From Paramagnetospirillum magneticum AMB-1 (GTDB taxonomy: Bacteria > Pseudomonadota > Alphaproteobacteria > Rhodospirillales > Magnetospirillaceae), in assembly GCF_000009985.1 (NCBI RefSeq), contig NC_007626.1, forward strand, positions 3,713,943-3,777,942: a stretch of DNA of 64,000 nt, in the 5' to 3' direction. The notes below the pieces were generated by a model, which searched no databases, had not been told where the DNA came from, and was given only the letters and a program-made list of their open reading frames with translations. Both the position numbers and the translations under genes were made by a program. This document shows, in pieces, positions 42,743 to 51,900 of the stretch. Position 1 is the stretch's first letter, and the number at the start of each line of letters is the position of its first letter.

Positions 42743-43219
42743 TCAGCCCTTGTGGGCGTCCAGGGTGGCCTGGTAGTGGCCGGCATGCTTTTCCTCGACC
42801 TTTGCCAGGGCGGCGAAGCGCTTGGCGGCGGTGGCCAGGATCTTGGCGAAGCGCTCGGCGTGTTCCTTGGACTCGGCGATCTGCCCGTCCATTTCGGCGA
42901 CGGCGGCTTTGTTGCCCTCCTGCTCGGCCAGATGACGGAACTTGGGGTACATCTCAGTGTACTCGTAGGTCTCGCCGTCGATGGCCATCTGCAACATCTT
43001 CTCGACCGTCAGTTCGGCCTTGGGATAGAGCAGTTCAAGATGCCCGAAGGCGTGCATGGTCTCCTGCTCGGCGGTGCGCTCGAAGACCTCGGCCACCTCG
43101 ACGGCGCCCAGTTCGCGCGCCCGGCGGGCGAAGTAGAGATACTTGCGGTTGGCCATGGACTCGCCGGCGAAGGCCGCTTCGAGATTGGCGATGGTGGGGG
43201 ATGCGGGGTTGAAGGCCAT
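42743..43219 (-). CDS. rubrerythrin lacking the C-terminal rubredoxin domain
   Basis: A 158-residue ferritin-like di-iron protein. Ligand motifs are visible: AGESMANRKYLYFA (E20), EQETMHA (E53-x-x-H56), DGETYEYTEMYPKF and VEEKHAGHY in the fourth helix. Rubrerythrins reduce hydrogen peroxide to water. Typical ones carry a rubredoxin domain of about 40 residues at the C-terminus, but this protein stops after the fourth helix. Two free-standing rubredoxins and a reductase follow at once, which supplies the missing electron path in trans. I chose the ATG at 43219 because AAGGAG lies 9 bases before it; the ATG at 43228 abuts that site. Confidence 0.93.
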   Translation of the reverse strand: MAFNPASPTIANLEAAFAGESMANRKYLYFARRARELGAVEVAEVFERTAEQETMHAFGHLELLYPKAELTVEKMLQMAIDGETYEYTEMYPKFRHLAEQEGNKAAVAEMDGQIAESKEHAERFAKILATAAKRFAALAKVEEKHAGHYQATLDAHKG

Positions 43220-43304
43220 TGGGGTCATCTCCTTGGTGTGATCCGATGGAGAAACCCTACAGAAACAAACTGATCGAATGAAACGAGTTAAAGCTGTTTT
43301 TGAA

Positions 43305-43319
43305 ATCGACTCAGTCGAT
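43305..43319. promoter_or_regulatory. 15-bp palindrome between the OMP gene and the rubrerythrin operon
   Basis: ATCGACT-C-AGTCGAT is a perfect palindrome with a single central base. It overlaps the last base of the outer-membrane protein gene and lies about 85 bases before the rubrerythrin start. It could be an operator for the redox operon; the one-base centre makes it a poor terminator. Confidence 0.3.
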
Positions 43320-44710
43320 CACTTCCCCGCCTGCCAGCCGCCACCCAAGGCCTTGTAGAGGCCGACGATGGCCTGCATCTGGGACAGCCGGGCCTGGGCC
43401 AGGGCATCCTGGGCCGAGAACAGGGTCTTTTGGGTGTTGAGCACGGTGGTGACGTCGACGATGCCGCCGGCCATCTGGGCCTGGGCGATCTCGAAGGCGC
43501 GGCGTGCCGTGGCCTCGGCGCGGCGCTGGGATTCCACCTCCTCGACCGCCATCTCCACGGCGATCAGGGCGTTCTCCACGTCGGAGAAGGCCGAAGCCAC
43601 CGCCTTGCGGTAGGTCTGGGACAGTTCCTCGAAGCGGGCGCGCTTCTGCTCCACCGTCCCGGCGATCTTGCCACCGTCGAAGATGGTTTGGGTGGCGGTG
43701 GAGGCCACTGACCACAGCAGGCTTTGCGCCGTCATCATCTTCAGCAGGTCCAGGCTCTGAAAGCCTCCCTGCCCCGTCAGCGAGATGGCGGGAAACCACG
43801 CGGCGCGGGCCGCCGCGATATCGGCGTTGGCGGCGCGCAGGGATGCCTCGGCCGATTGCACGTCGGGCCGCCGGGCCAGCAGTTCCGACGGCAGCCCCGC
43901 CCCCACCACCGGCACGGCCAGGCCGCCCAGGGTCTCGGGCACCAGGGCGAATTCCTCGGGCATGCGTCCGGTCAGAATGGCCAGGGCGTTGTAGTCCTGG
44001 CGCATCTGGCGCTCCAGCGGCGCCAGGGTCGCCCGTTGGGTGGCCAGCACGCTTTCCTGCTGCGCCACATCCAGCGAGGTGGCGGTGCCCGCCCGCTGGC
44101 GATCGCTGAACACCGCCAGGATGCCTTCGGAATTGGCGATGGATTCCTTGACCAGCCGGATGCGTTCCTGCAGGCCCAGGATCTCGAAATAGGTGGTGGC
44201 CACCCCCGACTGGGCGGTCAGGACCGCCGTCTGCAAATCGAAGCGCGACGCCTCGGCCGCGGCCTGGGCCGCGTCGACCGCCGCGGCGTTCTTGCCCCAG
44301 AAATCGATCTCGTAGCTGGCGGTCAGGGTGGCGCTGGTGGTGCTGGTGTGCCGCGCCTTGGTGGTGGTGGTGGTGCTGGCCGCCCGCGACGCCCGCGCCC
44401 GGGTCTCGCCGGCCGAGGCGGACAGCGAGGGCAACAGCGACGCCCCGGCCACCCCCAGTTGGGCATCGGCCTGACGCACCCGCGCCGTGGCGGCGGCCAG
44501 ATCGAAATTGGCGGTCCGGGCCCGCGCCATCAATTCGTCCAGACGCGGCGAATTGAACTGCCGCCACCAGTCGCTCCCCGGCCAGACATTGCCCTGGGCC
44601 GCGTTCTTCCACTGGGCCGGCGGCGGCGCCGGGGGGCGCACATACTCGTCACCCACCGAGCAGGCCGACAGCACGACGAGGGCAAGGGCGGAAAGGGCTT
44701 TTCTGGTCAC
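43319..44710 (-). CDS. TolC/NodT-family outer-membrane efflux lipoprotein
   Basis: 463 residues. It has a lipoprotein signal with lipobox LSAC (Cys17), then the NodT-type start YVRPPAPPPAQWKN and WWRQFNSPRLDELM. Two repeated outer-membrane-factor halves follow, each with long helical hairpins (LDVAQQESVLATQRATLAPLER and VTTVLNTQKTLFSAQDALAQAR). Such trimers form the outer channel of RND and related pumps. The start is a GTG at 44710, with AGGAG 8 bases upstream. It lies on the same strand as, and downstream of, the two-pump RND system (45813-53360), so it is the probable channel of that system, now separated by a 1.1-kb segment. A Thr run (five ACC codons near 44370) is a local oddity. Confidence 0.92.
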   Translation of the reverse strand: MTRKALSALALVVLSACSVGDEYVRPPAPPPAQWKNAAQGNVWPGSDWWRQFNSPRLDELMARARTANFDLAAATARVRQADAQLGVAGASLLPSLSASAGETRARASRAASTTTTTKARHTSTTSATLTASYEIDFWGKNAAAVDAAQAAAEASRFDLQTAVLTAQSGVATTYFEILGLQERIRLVKESIANSEGILAVFSDRQRAGTATSLDVAQQESVLATQRATLAPLERQMRQDYNALAILTGRMPEEFALVPETLGGLAVPVVGAGLPSELLARRPDVQSAEASLRAANADIAAARAAWFPAISLTGQGGFQSLDLLKMMTAQSLLWSVASTATQTIFDGGKIAGTVEQKRARFEELSQTYRKAVASAFSDVENALIAVEMAVEEVESQRRAEATARRAFEIAQAQMAGGIVDVTTVLNTQKTLFSAQDALAQARLSQMQAIVGLYKALGGGWQAGK

Positions 44711-44801
44711 GTCTGGATCTCCTGGCGGCCCGGCGCGGCGCTGTTGATATTACGATAACGGAAGCGTCGTGTCCCGGTTACAAGGCATTCACGTCTGCCC
44801 T

Positions 44802-44922
44802 GCAAAATATCGCTGCAAAAGCCGAATTCCGGCATTTCTACCGGCCGGGGCTGCGATCGCGGTCGGCCGGCGGCGGCCATCTCGCCTCGCATAATTACCA
44901 TGCATAATATGTGGACAGGCTG
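44802..44922. repeat. phased-repeat cassette, copy 1
   Basis: Two pairs of 7-base repeats with 13-base phase: GCAAAAT (44802) with GCAAAAG (44815), and GCATAAT (44889) with GCATAAT (44902). They are followed by ATGTGGACAGGCTG at 44909-44922. The same order and spacing recurs exactly 285 bases later. The rest of the gap from 44711 to 45255, between the divergent OMP and recombinase-like genes, has no supported gene. Confidence 0.75.
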
Positions 44923-45086
44923 CCGGAAACGCCGGTGCCGTCCGGGCCGGGCCGGTCCTCGGGACGGCGGCCTCGCATCCCGGCGGGGCATCGTGCCGCA
45001 ACTCCAGAGATTCAACCTTGAAGGCCTGTTGATGGAGTTGAAACAAGTCCTGGCGACAGCCGTTACACCCCGTTCACAGGGGCATC

Positions 45087-45207
45087 GCAAAATATCACTG
45101 CATAATTTGTAAGCCCGCACAAATCCAGGCCGACACATGGCGACACAAGTCAGCGCGCCACCGCCCTGACCTTGCGAAAAGACCGTGCGAAACATGTGGA
45201 CAGACTG
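45087..45207. repeat. phased-repeat cassette, copy 2
   Basis: GCAAAAT (45087) with GCATAAT (45100), and GCGAAAA (45174) with GCGAAAC (45187), each at 13-base phase. They are followed by ATGTGGACAGACTG at 45194-45207. Both pair-to-pair distances (87) and pair-to-ATGTGGACAG distances are the same as in copy 1. This copy ends about 50 bases before the recombinase-like start codon. Confidence 0.75.
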
Positions 45208-45255
45208 GGGAAAGCCGCTACCATCCGGCCCCATGCACAGGGATACGGTTGAATC

Positions 45256-45804
45256 ATGATCGTCGGCTATTTCCGCAAGATCGATGGCGGCGAAGAGGCG
45301 GCTCCCACCGCCGTCCTGCGGGCCGAGCGCTGCCTGCGCATCGAGACCGACGAGGTGGGACGCTATGGAGCCCGCACCGTGCTGCTGGCCTCGCTGAGCA
45401 ATGGCGACGTGCTGGTGTCGCCCTCCATCGCCCATCTGGCCCCCTCGGTGAGCGAGGTGCTGCGCGTCTCGCGCCATGTGCACGGACGCGGCGCCACCCT
45501 GCGGCTGGTGCTGGAAAAGATCGACACCTCGGTCCCGGCGGCGCGCAACGTGCTGGCCGCCTTCGCCGAGTTCGAAAGCCGGCAGTTGGCCGAGCGGCGC
45601 AATGCGGGCCTGTACGAGGCCGCCCTGTCCGGCGCCAGGCCCGGCCGCCCGCGCAAGCTGGACCCGGCGCGCATCGCGCTGATCGCCGGGGAACTGGCCG
45701 GCGGCCGCACCGCCGCCTCCATCGCCCGCGAGCTGGGGGTGCACCCCACCACGGTGACCCGGCTGGCCCGCCTCGCCGCCACCGGCGAGGATGAGCTGGG
45801 CTGA
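45256..45804 (+). CDS. serine-recombinase-fold protein lacking catalytic residues
   Basis: 182 residues that follow the resolvase/invertase layout. A GYFRKID start stands where GYARVST occurs. Then come GDVLVSPSIAHLAPSVSEVL (normally GDxLVVxxLDRLGRS), a GATLRLVLEKIDTS strand (normally hxSLTExIDTT), the long E helix LAAFAEFESRQLAERRNAGL, a GRPRKLD linker and a C-terminal helix-turn-helix (IAGELAGGRTAASIARELGVHPTTVTRLARL). The catalytic Ser position is Ile, and the two arginines of LDRLGR are His and Pro, so DNA cleavage is not expected. It is probably a DNA-binding protein derived from a resolvase. Repeat cassettes lie just upstream, and it is convergent with the pump gene at 45813. Confidence 0.75.
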   Translation: MIVGYFRKIDGGEEAAPTAVLRAERCLRIETDEVGRYGARTVLLASLSNGDVLVSPSIAHLAPSVSEVLRVSRHVHGRGATLRLVLEKIDTSVPAARNVLAAFAEFESRQLAERRNAGLYEAALSGARPGRPRKLDPARIALIAGELAGGRTAASIARELGVHPTTVTRLARLAATGEDELG

Positions 45805-45812
45805 GGCCGCCC

Positions 45813-48800
45813 TCACGCCGCGGCCTCCGCCTTGCGGCCCTTGCGCCACGCCGAGAGGCGCGCCAGCCAGAGATAGACCACCGGCGTGGTGTACAGCGTC
45901 AGCAATTGCGACAGCAGCAGCCCGCCGACGATGGCGATGCCCAGGGGCCGGCGCAACGCTCCCCCCGGCCCCGAGGCCAGGGCCAGGGGCACTGCGCCCA
46001 GCAGCGCGGTCAGGGTGGTCATGAGGATGGGGCGAAAGCGGGTGCGGCAGGCCTCCAGGATGGCCTCCAGGGGCTGGGCGCCCCTGCGCTCGGCCTCGAT
46101 GGCGAAGTCGACCATCAGGATGCCGTTCTTCTTGACGATGCCCATCAGCAGGAACACGCCGATGACGCTGATCAGCGTTAGCTCGGTATTGGTACCCATC
46201 AGGGCCAGCAGCGCCCCGATCCCCGCCGAGGGCAGGGTGGAGATGATGGTGATGGGGTGCAGCAGACTCTCGTACAGCACGCCCAGCACGATGTAGATGG
46301 CCAGCAGGGCGGCGCCGATCAGCACCGGCTGGTCCCGAAGGGATTCGGCGAAGACCTTGGCGTTGCCGGCGAATTCCCAGCGCACCCCGGCCGGCAGGCC
46401 GATCTCGCGCGCCGCCGCCTGCAGGCGGATGGCGGCGTCGCCCAGGGGAACCCCCGGCGCGAGATTGAAGGTCAGCGTCGCCGCCGGGAACTGGCCCTGG
46501 TGGGCGACGGAAACCGGCGCGGTGGAGGACTCGAAGCGGGCCAGGGACTCCAGCGGCACCTGACGGCCGTCATTGGACTTGACCCACAGCAGATGCAGCG
46601 ACGACGGATCCTCCTGGAAACGGGGGTCCACCTCGAGGACCACCTTGTACTGGTTACGCTGGGTATAGATGGTCGAGACCTGCCGCTGGGCGAAGGCGTT
46701 CTGCAGCACCTGATCCACATCGGTCATGGAAACGCCCAGCCGGGCCGCCGCGTCACGGTCGACCACCACCTGCATCTGGGGAATGGCCGCGTCCTGGTCC
46801 GACGAGACGTCGAGCAGGCCGGGCTCGGCCTTGAGGCGCTCCACCAGCTTCGGCGTCCACTGGCGCAGTTCCTCCAGGGATTCGCTCCACAGCACGAACT
46901 GGAACTGGGCCTTGCCCATGCGGCCGCCGATGCGGATGTCCTGGCCCGCCATCAGGAACACCGAGACGCCCTCGACCCGGCCCAGCTTGGGCCGCAGGCG
47001 GTTGATGACATCCTGGGCGGAATCCTTGCGCTCGCCCAGCGGCTTCAGGCTGATGAACATGCGCCCGGTATTGCCCTGTCCGCCGGGGCCGCCCCCCGAC
47101 CCGACAAAGGAGCCCAGCCCCTCCACCGCCGGATCGGACAGGATCACCTCGGCCACCTTCTGCTGGCGCTCGGAGATGGAGCGGAACGAGATATCGACCC
47201 GGCCCTCCACGCTGGCGAAGACCAGACCGGTGTCCTGGGGCGGAAAGAACCCCTTGGCCACCTGACCGTACAGGAACACCGTCAGCCCCACCGTGCCCAG
47301 GGTGACGGCCAGCATCAGCCAGCGATGGGCCAGGGCGCGGGCCAGGGTGCGCTCGTAGGCGCGTTCCAGCCAGACCATGGCCGTGTCGCCCGCCTTGGCC
47401 AGCCCCGACAGCGGGCGCGGCTTGGCCCGGACCATCAGATGGCCGAACAGGGTGGGCGTCACGGTCAGCGACACCACCGCCGAGACGATGATGGCCACCG
47501 ACAGGGTCACGGCGAATTCGCGGAACAGACGGCCCAGAATGCCGCCCATGAACAGCAGGGGAATGAACACCGCCACCAGGGACAGGGTGATGGAGACGAC
47601 GGTGAAGACGATCTCCTTCGATCCCTTGATGGCGGCCTCCAGCGGCCCCTCGCCCTTTTCCATGTGGCGCGTGATGTTCTCGATCATCACGATGGCGTCG
47701 TCGACCACGAAGCCCACCGAGATGGTCACCGCCATCAGCGAGATGTTGTTGAGGGAATAGCCCGCCAGCCACATGAAGGCGAAGGTGGCCGCCAGGGACA
47801 AAGGCACGGTGACCGAGGCGGCCACGGTGGGGGTCATCCGGCCCAGGGTCAGGTACACCACCATGATGACCAGCCCGATGGAGATGGCCAGCGTGGTCTC
47901 CACGTCGTCGAGATTGCCGCGGATGTTGATGGTGCGGTCCGAGACCACCGAGACCTTGGTGCCGGCCGGCATCCAGCGCCGCAATTGGGGCAGGATCTCC
48001 TTGATGCGGTCCACCGTCTCGACCACGTTGGCGCCCGGCTGCTTGCTGATGATGATCAGCACGCCCTTGTCCCGGTTGAACCAGCCGCCCAGGCGGGTGT
48101 TCTCCACCGAATCCACCACCGAGGCCACCGCCGACAGCCGCACGATGGCGCCGTTGGACGATTTGACGATCAGCGGCGCATAGGCGCTGGCGGTGAACAG
48201 CTGGTCGTTGGCATTGATGCTCATGGCCTCGGTGGCGCCGTCGAGGAAGCCCTTGGGAGTGTTGACATTGGCCTGAGCCAGAGCCGTGCGCACATCCTCC
48301 AGCCCCACCCCCATGGACGCCAGTTGGCCGGGATTGACCCGGACCCGCACGGCGGGCTTCTCGGCCCCCGACAGCGACACCTGCGCCACCCCGTCCACCT
48401 GGGAGATGCGGCTGGCCAGGATGGCGTCGGCGGCGTCGAACACCTTGGCCGAGGTCAGGGAGTCCGAGGTCACCGCCAGGATCAGAATGGGCGATTCCGC
48501 CGGGTTGATCTTGCGGTAGGTGGGCGGCGACGGCAGGTCGACGGCCAGCTCCGAGGCGGCGGCGTTGATGGCGGCCTGCACGTCATGGGCGGCGCCGTTG
48601 ATGGAACGGTCCAGATCGAACTGCACGGTGATGGAGGTCGAGCCCTGGGTGCTGGTCGAGGTCATCTCGGCCACGCCGGGAATCTCGCCCAGGCGGCGTT
48701 CCAGCGGCGCCGCCACGGTGGCGGCCATGGTGGCGGGATCGGCGCCGGGCAGGCGGGCCGAGACGGCAATGGTGGGGAAATCCACCTTGGGCAACGGCGC

Positions 48801-48908
48801 CACCGGCAGGCGGTCGAAGGCCACCATGCCGGTGAGGAACAGCCCCACCGCCAGCAGCAGGGTCGCCACCGGACGACGGATGAAGATGGCGGAGAAGCCG
48901 CCGTCCAT
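45813..48908 (-). CDS. mdtC: RND efflux pump, second subunit (MdtC/MuxC-like)
   Basis: 1,031 residues of the HAE1 type. It begins FSAIFIRRPVATLLLAVGLFLTGM, and PLPKVDFPTIAVSARLPGADP is characteristic of the MdtB/MdtC branch. The proton-relay motif VGFVVDDAIVMIENITRH and the second-half motif KGFFPPQDTGL are present, with GIVKKNGILMVDFAIEAER near the C-terminus. In E. coli, MdtB and MdtC assemble as a mixed trimer with the MdtA adaptor; the homologous Pseudomonas MuxABC behaves likewise. The gene begins 5 bases after the stop of the companion pump, so translation is probably coupled. MdtC assignment is by position and resemblance; B and C are hard to tell apart. Confidence 0.9.
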   Translation of the reverse strand: MDGGFSAIFIRRPVATLLLAVGLFLTGMVAFDRLPVAPLPKVDFPTIAVSARLPGADPATMAATVAAPLERRLGEIPGVAEMTSTSTQGSTSITVQFDLDRSINGAAHDVQAAINAAASELAVDLPSPPTYRKINPAESPILILAVTSDSLTSAKVFDAADAILASRISQVDGVAQVSLSGAEKPAVRVRVNPGQLASMGVGLEDVRTALAQANVNTPKGFLDGATEAMSINANDQLFTASAYAPLIVKSSNGAIVRLSAVASVVDSVENTRLGGWFNRDKGVLIIISKQPGANVVETVDRIKEILPQLRRWMPAGTKVSVVSDRTINIRGNLDDVETTLAISIGLVIMVVYLTLGRMTPTVAASVTVPLSLAATFAFMWLAGYSLNNISLMAVTISVGFVVDDAIVMIENITRHMEKGEGPLEAAIKGSKEIVFTVVSITLSLVAVFIPLLFMGGILGRLFREFAVTLSVAIIVSAVVSLTVTPTLFGHLMVRAKPRPLSGLAKAGDTAMVWLERAYERTLARALAHRWLMLAVTLGTVGLTVFLYGQVAKGFFPPQDTGLVFASVEGRVDISFRSISERQQKVAEVILSDPAVEGLGSFVGSGGGPGGQGNTGRMFISLKPLGERKDSAQDVINRLRPKLGRVEGVSVFLMAGQDIRIGGRMGKAQFQFVLWSESLEELRQWTPKLVERLKAEPGLLDVSSDQDAAIPQMQVVVDRDAAARLGVSMTDVDQVLQNAFAQRQVSTIYTQRNQYKVVLEVDPRFQEDPSSLHLLWVKSNDGRQVPLESLARFESSTAPVSVAHQGQFPAATLTFNLAPGVPLGDAAIRLQAAAREIGLPAGVRWEFAGNAKVFAESLRDQPVLIGAALLAIYIVLGVLYESLLHPITIISTLPSAGIGALLALMGTNTELTLISVIGVFLLMGIVKKNGILMVDFAIEAERRGAQPLEAILEACRTRFRPILMTTLTALLGAVPLALASGPGGALRRPLGIAIVGGLLLSQLLTLYTTPVVYLWLARLSAWRKGRKAEAAA

Positions 48909-48913
48909 CCCCC

Positions 48914-51900
48914 CTACTCCGCCGGAGCGGCAGCGGGCACGAAGCGCCGCTTCAACCGCTCGAAGGCAAGGTAGATCACCGGCGTGGTGTACAGCGTGAT
49001 CAGCTGGCTGAGCACCAGTCCGCCGACGATGGAAATGCCCAGCGGGCGGCGCAACTCGGACCCGGTGCCCGCATCGATGGCCAGGGGAATGGCGCCCAGC
49101 AGCGCCGCCATGGTGGTCATCATGATGGGCCGAAAGCGCAGCAGGCTGGCCTTGACGATGGCATCGCGGGGATTCAAGCCCTCGTGCCGCTCCGCCTCGA
49201 TGGCGAAGTCGATCATCATGATGGCGTTCTTCTTGACGATGCCCATCAGTAGCACGATGCCGATCAGGCCCACCAGCGACAGGTCGTGGCCGGTGACCAG
49301 CAGCGCCAGCAGCGCCCCGATGCCCGCCGACGGCAGGGTGGACATGATGGTCACCGGGTGGATGGTGCTTTCATACAGCACGCCCAGCACGATGTAGATC
49401 ACCACCATGGCGGCGACGATGAGCCAGGGCTGGCTGTCCAGGGCGCGGCGGAACTCGGCCGCGTCGCCGGAATATTCCCCCGTGATGGTCTCGGGCATGC
49501 CCATCTCGTGCTGCAGTGCGTCGATGGCGGCGGTCGCCGCACCCAGCGAGGCGCCGGAGGCCAGGTTGAAACTGATGGTCACCGCCGGAAACTGGCCCTG
49601 ATGGGTGATCAGCAGCGGCACCCTGGCCCGGGTCACCGAGGCCACCGCCGACAGCGGCACCAGGGCGCCGGAGGAGGAGCGCACATACAGCGCCCCCAGC
49701 GCCTCCGGCCCGCCCTGGTATTCGGGCGTCACCTCCAGGACCACCTTGTACTGGTTGACCTGGGAATAGATGGTGGAAATCTGCCGCTGGCCGAAGGCGT
49801 CATAGAGGGTGTCGTCGATGGCCTGGGGCAGCACGCCGAGCCGCGCCGCCTTGTCGCGGTCGATGCGGATGTCGGCCTGCAGCCCTCCTTCCTGGGAATC
49901 CGTGGCCACGTCGGTGAGCAGCGGCGAGGCGCGCAGCCGCTCCACCACAAGCGGCACCCATTGGGCCAATTCGACGGCATCGATGTCGGTCAGGGTGTAC
50001 TGGTACTGGGTGCGGCTGGTCCGATGGCTGATCTGGATGTCCTGGGCCGGGCGGAAATGCACCTCCATGCCCGCCACCGGCGACACCTTCTCGGCCAGCC
50101 GGGCGATGATCTGCTCGGCCGAGGCAGAACGCTGCTTGCGAGGCTTCAAGACGATGGTCATCTGGCCGGTATTGGCGGTGGGATTGATGGGACCCGCCCC
50201 GATGAACGAGGCCACCGCCGTGACATCCGCGTCGGTGCGCGCCAGCTCGGACACCCGGCGCTGCATGTCCATCATGGTGGAGAACGACACGTCGGCCCGC
50301 GCATCGGTGGTGGCGACGATCAGTCCGGTATCCTGGGTGGGCAGGAAGCCCTTGGGCATGAAGACGTAAAGGCCGATGGTCAGGGCCAGGGTGGCGAAGG
50401 CCACCCACAGGGTCGCCGCCTGATGGCCCAGCACCCAGTCCAGGGAGCGGGCATAGGCACGGCTCAACGCCAGGAAGAAGCGCCCGGACTTGGCCTCCTC
50501 GTGCCCGCCCTTGAGCAGATGGGCGCACATCATGGGAGTCAGAGTCAGCGACACCACCGCCGAGACCACCACGGCGACGGCCAGCGTCAGGGCGAATTCG
50601 CGAAACAGCCGGCCGACGATGCCGGTCATGAACAGCAGGGGAATGAACACCGCCACCAGGGAGACGGTCAGCGACACGATGGTGAAGCCGATCTCCTTGG
50701 ACCCCGCCAGGGCGGCATCCAGGGGCTTCATGCCCTTTTCGATGTAGCGGACGATGTTCTCGATCATCACGATGGCGTCGTCGACCACGAAGCCGGCCGA
50801 GATGGTCAGCGCCATCAGCGACAGGTTGTCCAGGCTGAACCCGGCCAGCGCCATCACCCCGAAGGTGCCGATCAGCGACAGCGGCAGCGCCACCGCCGGA
50901 ATCAGGGTGGCACGCACCGAGCGCAGGAAGGCCCAGATCACCCCGATCACCAGGATGATGGTCAGCACCAGGGTGAACTCCACGTCGGCCACCGAGGCAC
51001 GGATGGTCTCGGTGCGGTCGGCCAGGACCGAGACCTTGACGCCGGTGGGGACGACCCGGGTCAGTTCCGGCAGCTTGGCCTGCAGCCGGTCCACCGTGGC
51101 GACGATATTGGCGCCGGGCTGGCGCTGGATGTTGAGGATCACCGCCGGCTTGCCGTCGAACCAGCCGGCGACGCGGGAATTCTCCACGCCCTCCACCACG
51201 TCGCCCAAGTCGGAGACCCGCACCGGCGCGCCGTTCTTCCAGGCCACCACCTGAGCGGGATAGGCCAGGGGATCGGAAATTTGGTCGTTGGCGCCGATGG
51301 ACAGGGCCTGGGCCACGCCGTCGAAGCTGCCCTTGGGCATGTCCACATTGGCCTTGGACAGGGCGGAGCGCACGTCCTCCAGCGACAGGCCGTAGGCGGC
51401 GAGACGGGCCGGGTCCATGCGCACGCGGACCGCCGGGCGCTGGCCGCCCTCGATCAGCACCCGGCCGACGCCGCCGATCTGGCTGAGCTTCTGGGCCAGC
51501 AGGGTGTCGGCCACGTCGTTCAGCCGGGTGATGGGCAAGCTGTCCGAGGTCAGGGCCAGGGTCATGATCGGCGGATCGGCGGGATTGACCTTGGAATAGA
51601 CCGGGGGGTAGGGCAACTGGGTGGGCAGCACGCCGCGAGCCGCGTCGATGGCCGCCTGGACCTCCTCCGAGGCGACGTCGATGCTCTTGGACAGGTCGAA
51701 TTGCAGGGTCAGGGCACTGGTGCCCTGGGACGAGGTCGAGGTCATCACCGCCAGACCGGGAATCAGGCCGAACTGACGCTCCAGCGGCGTGGTGATCAGG
51801 GTGGCGATGGTCTCGGCACTGGCCCCGGGCAGTTGGGTGGTCACCTGGATGGTGGGAAAATCCACCTGGGGCAGGGCCGAGACCGGCAGCAGCCGAAAGC

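Noticed and set aside
44900..45112. 70-codon plus-strand frame starting near the ATGTGGACAG motif
   Set aside because: The matching frame in the second copy encodes an unrelated 21-residue peptide, so the conserved element is DNA, not protein.
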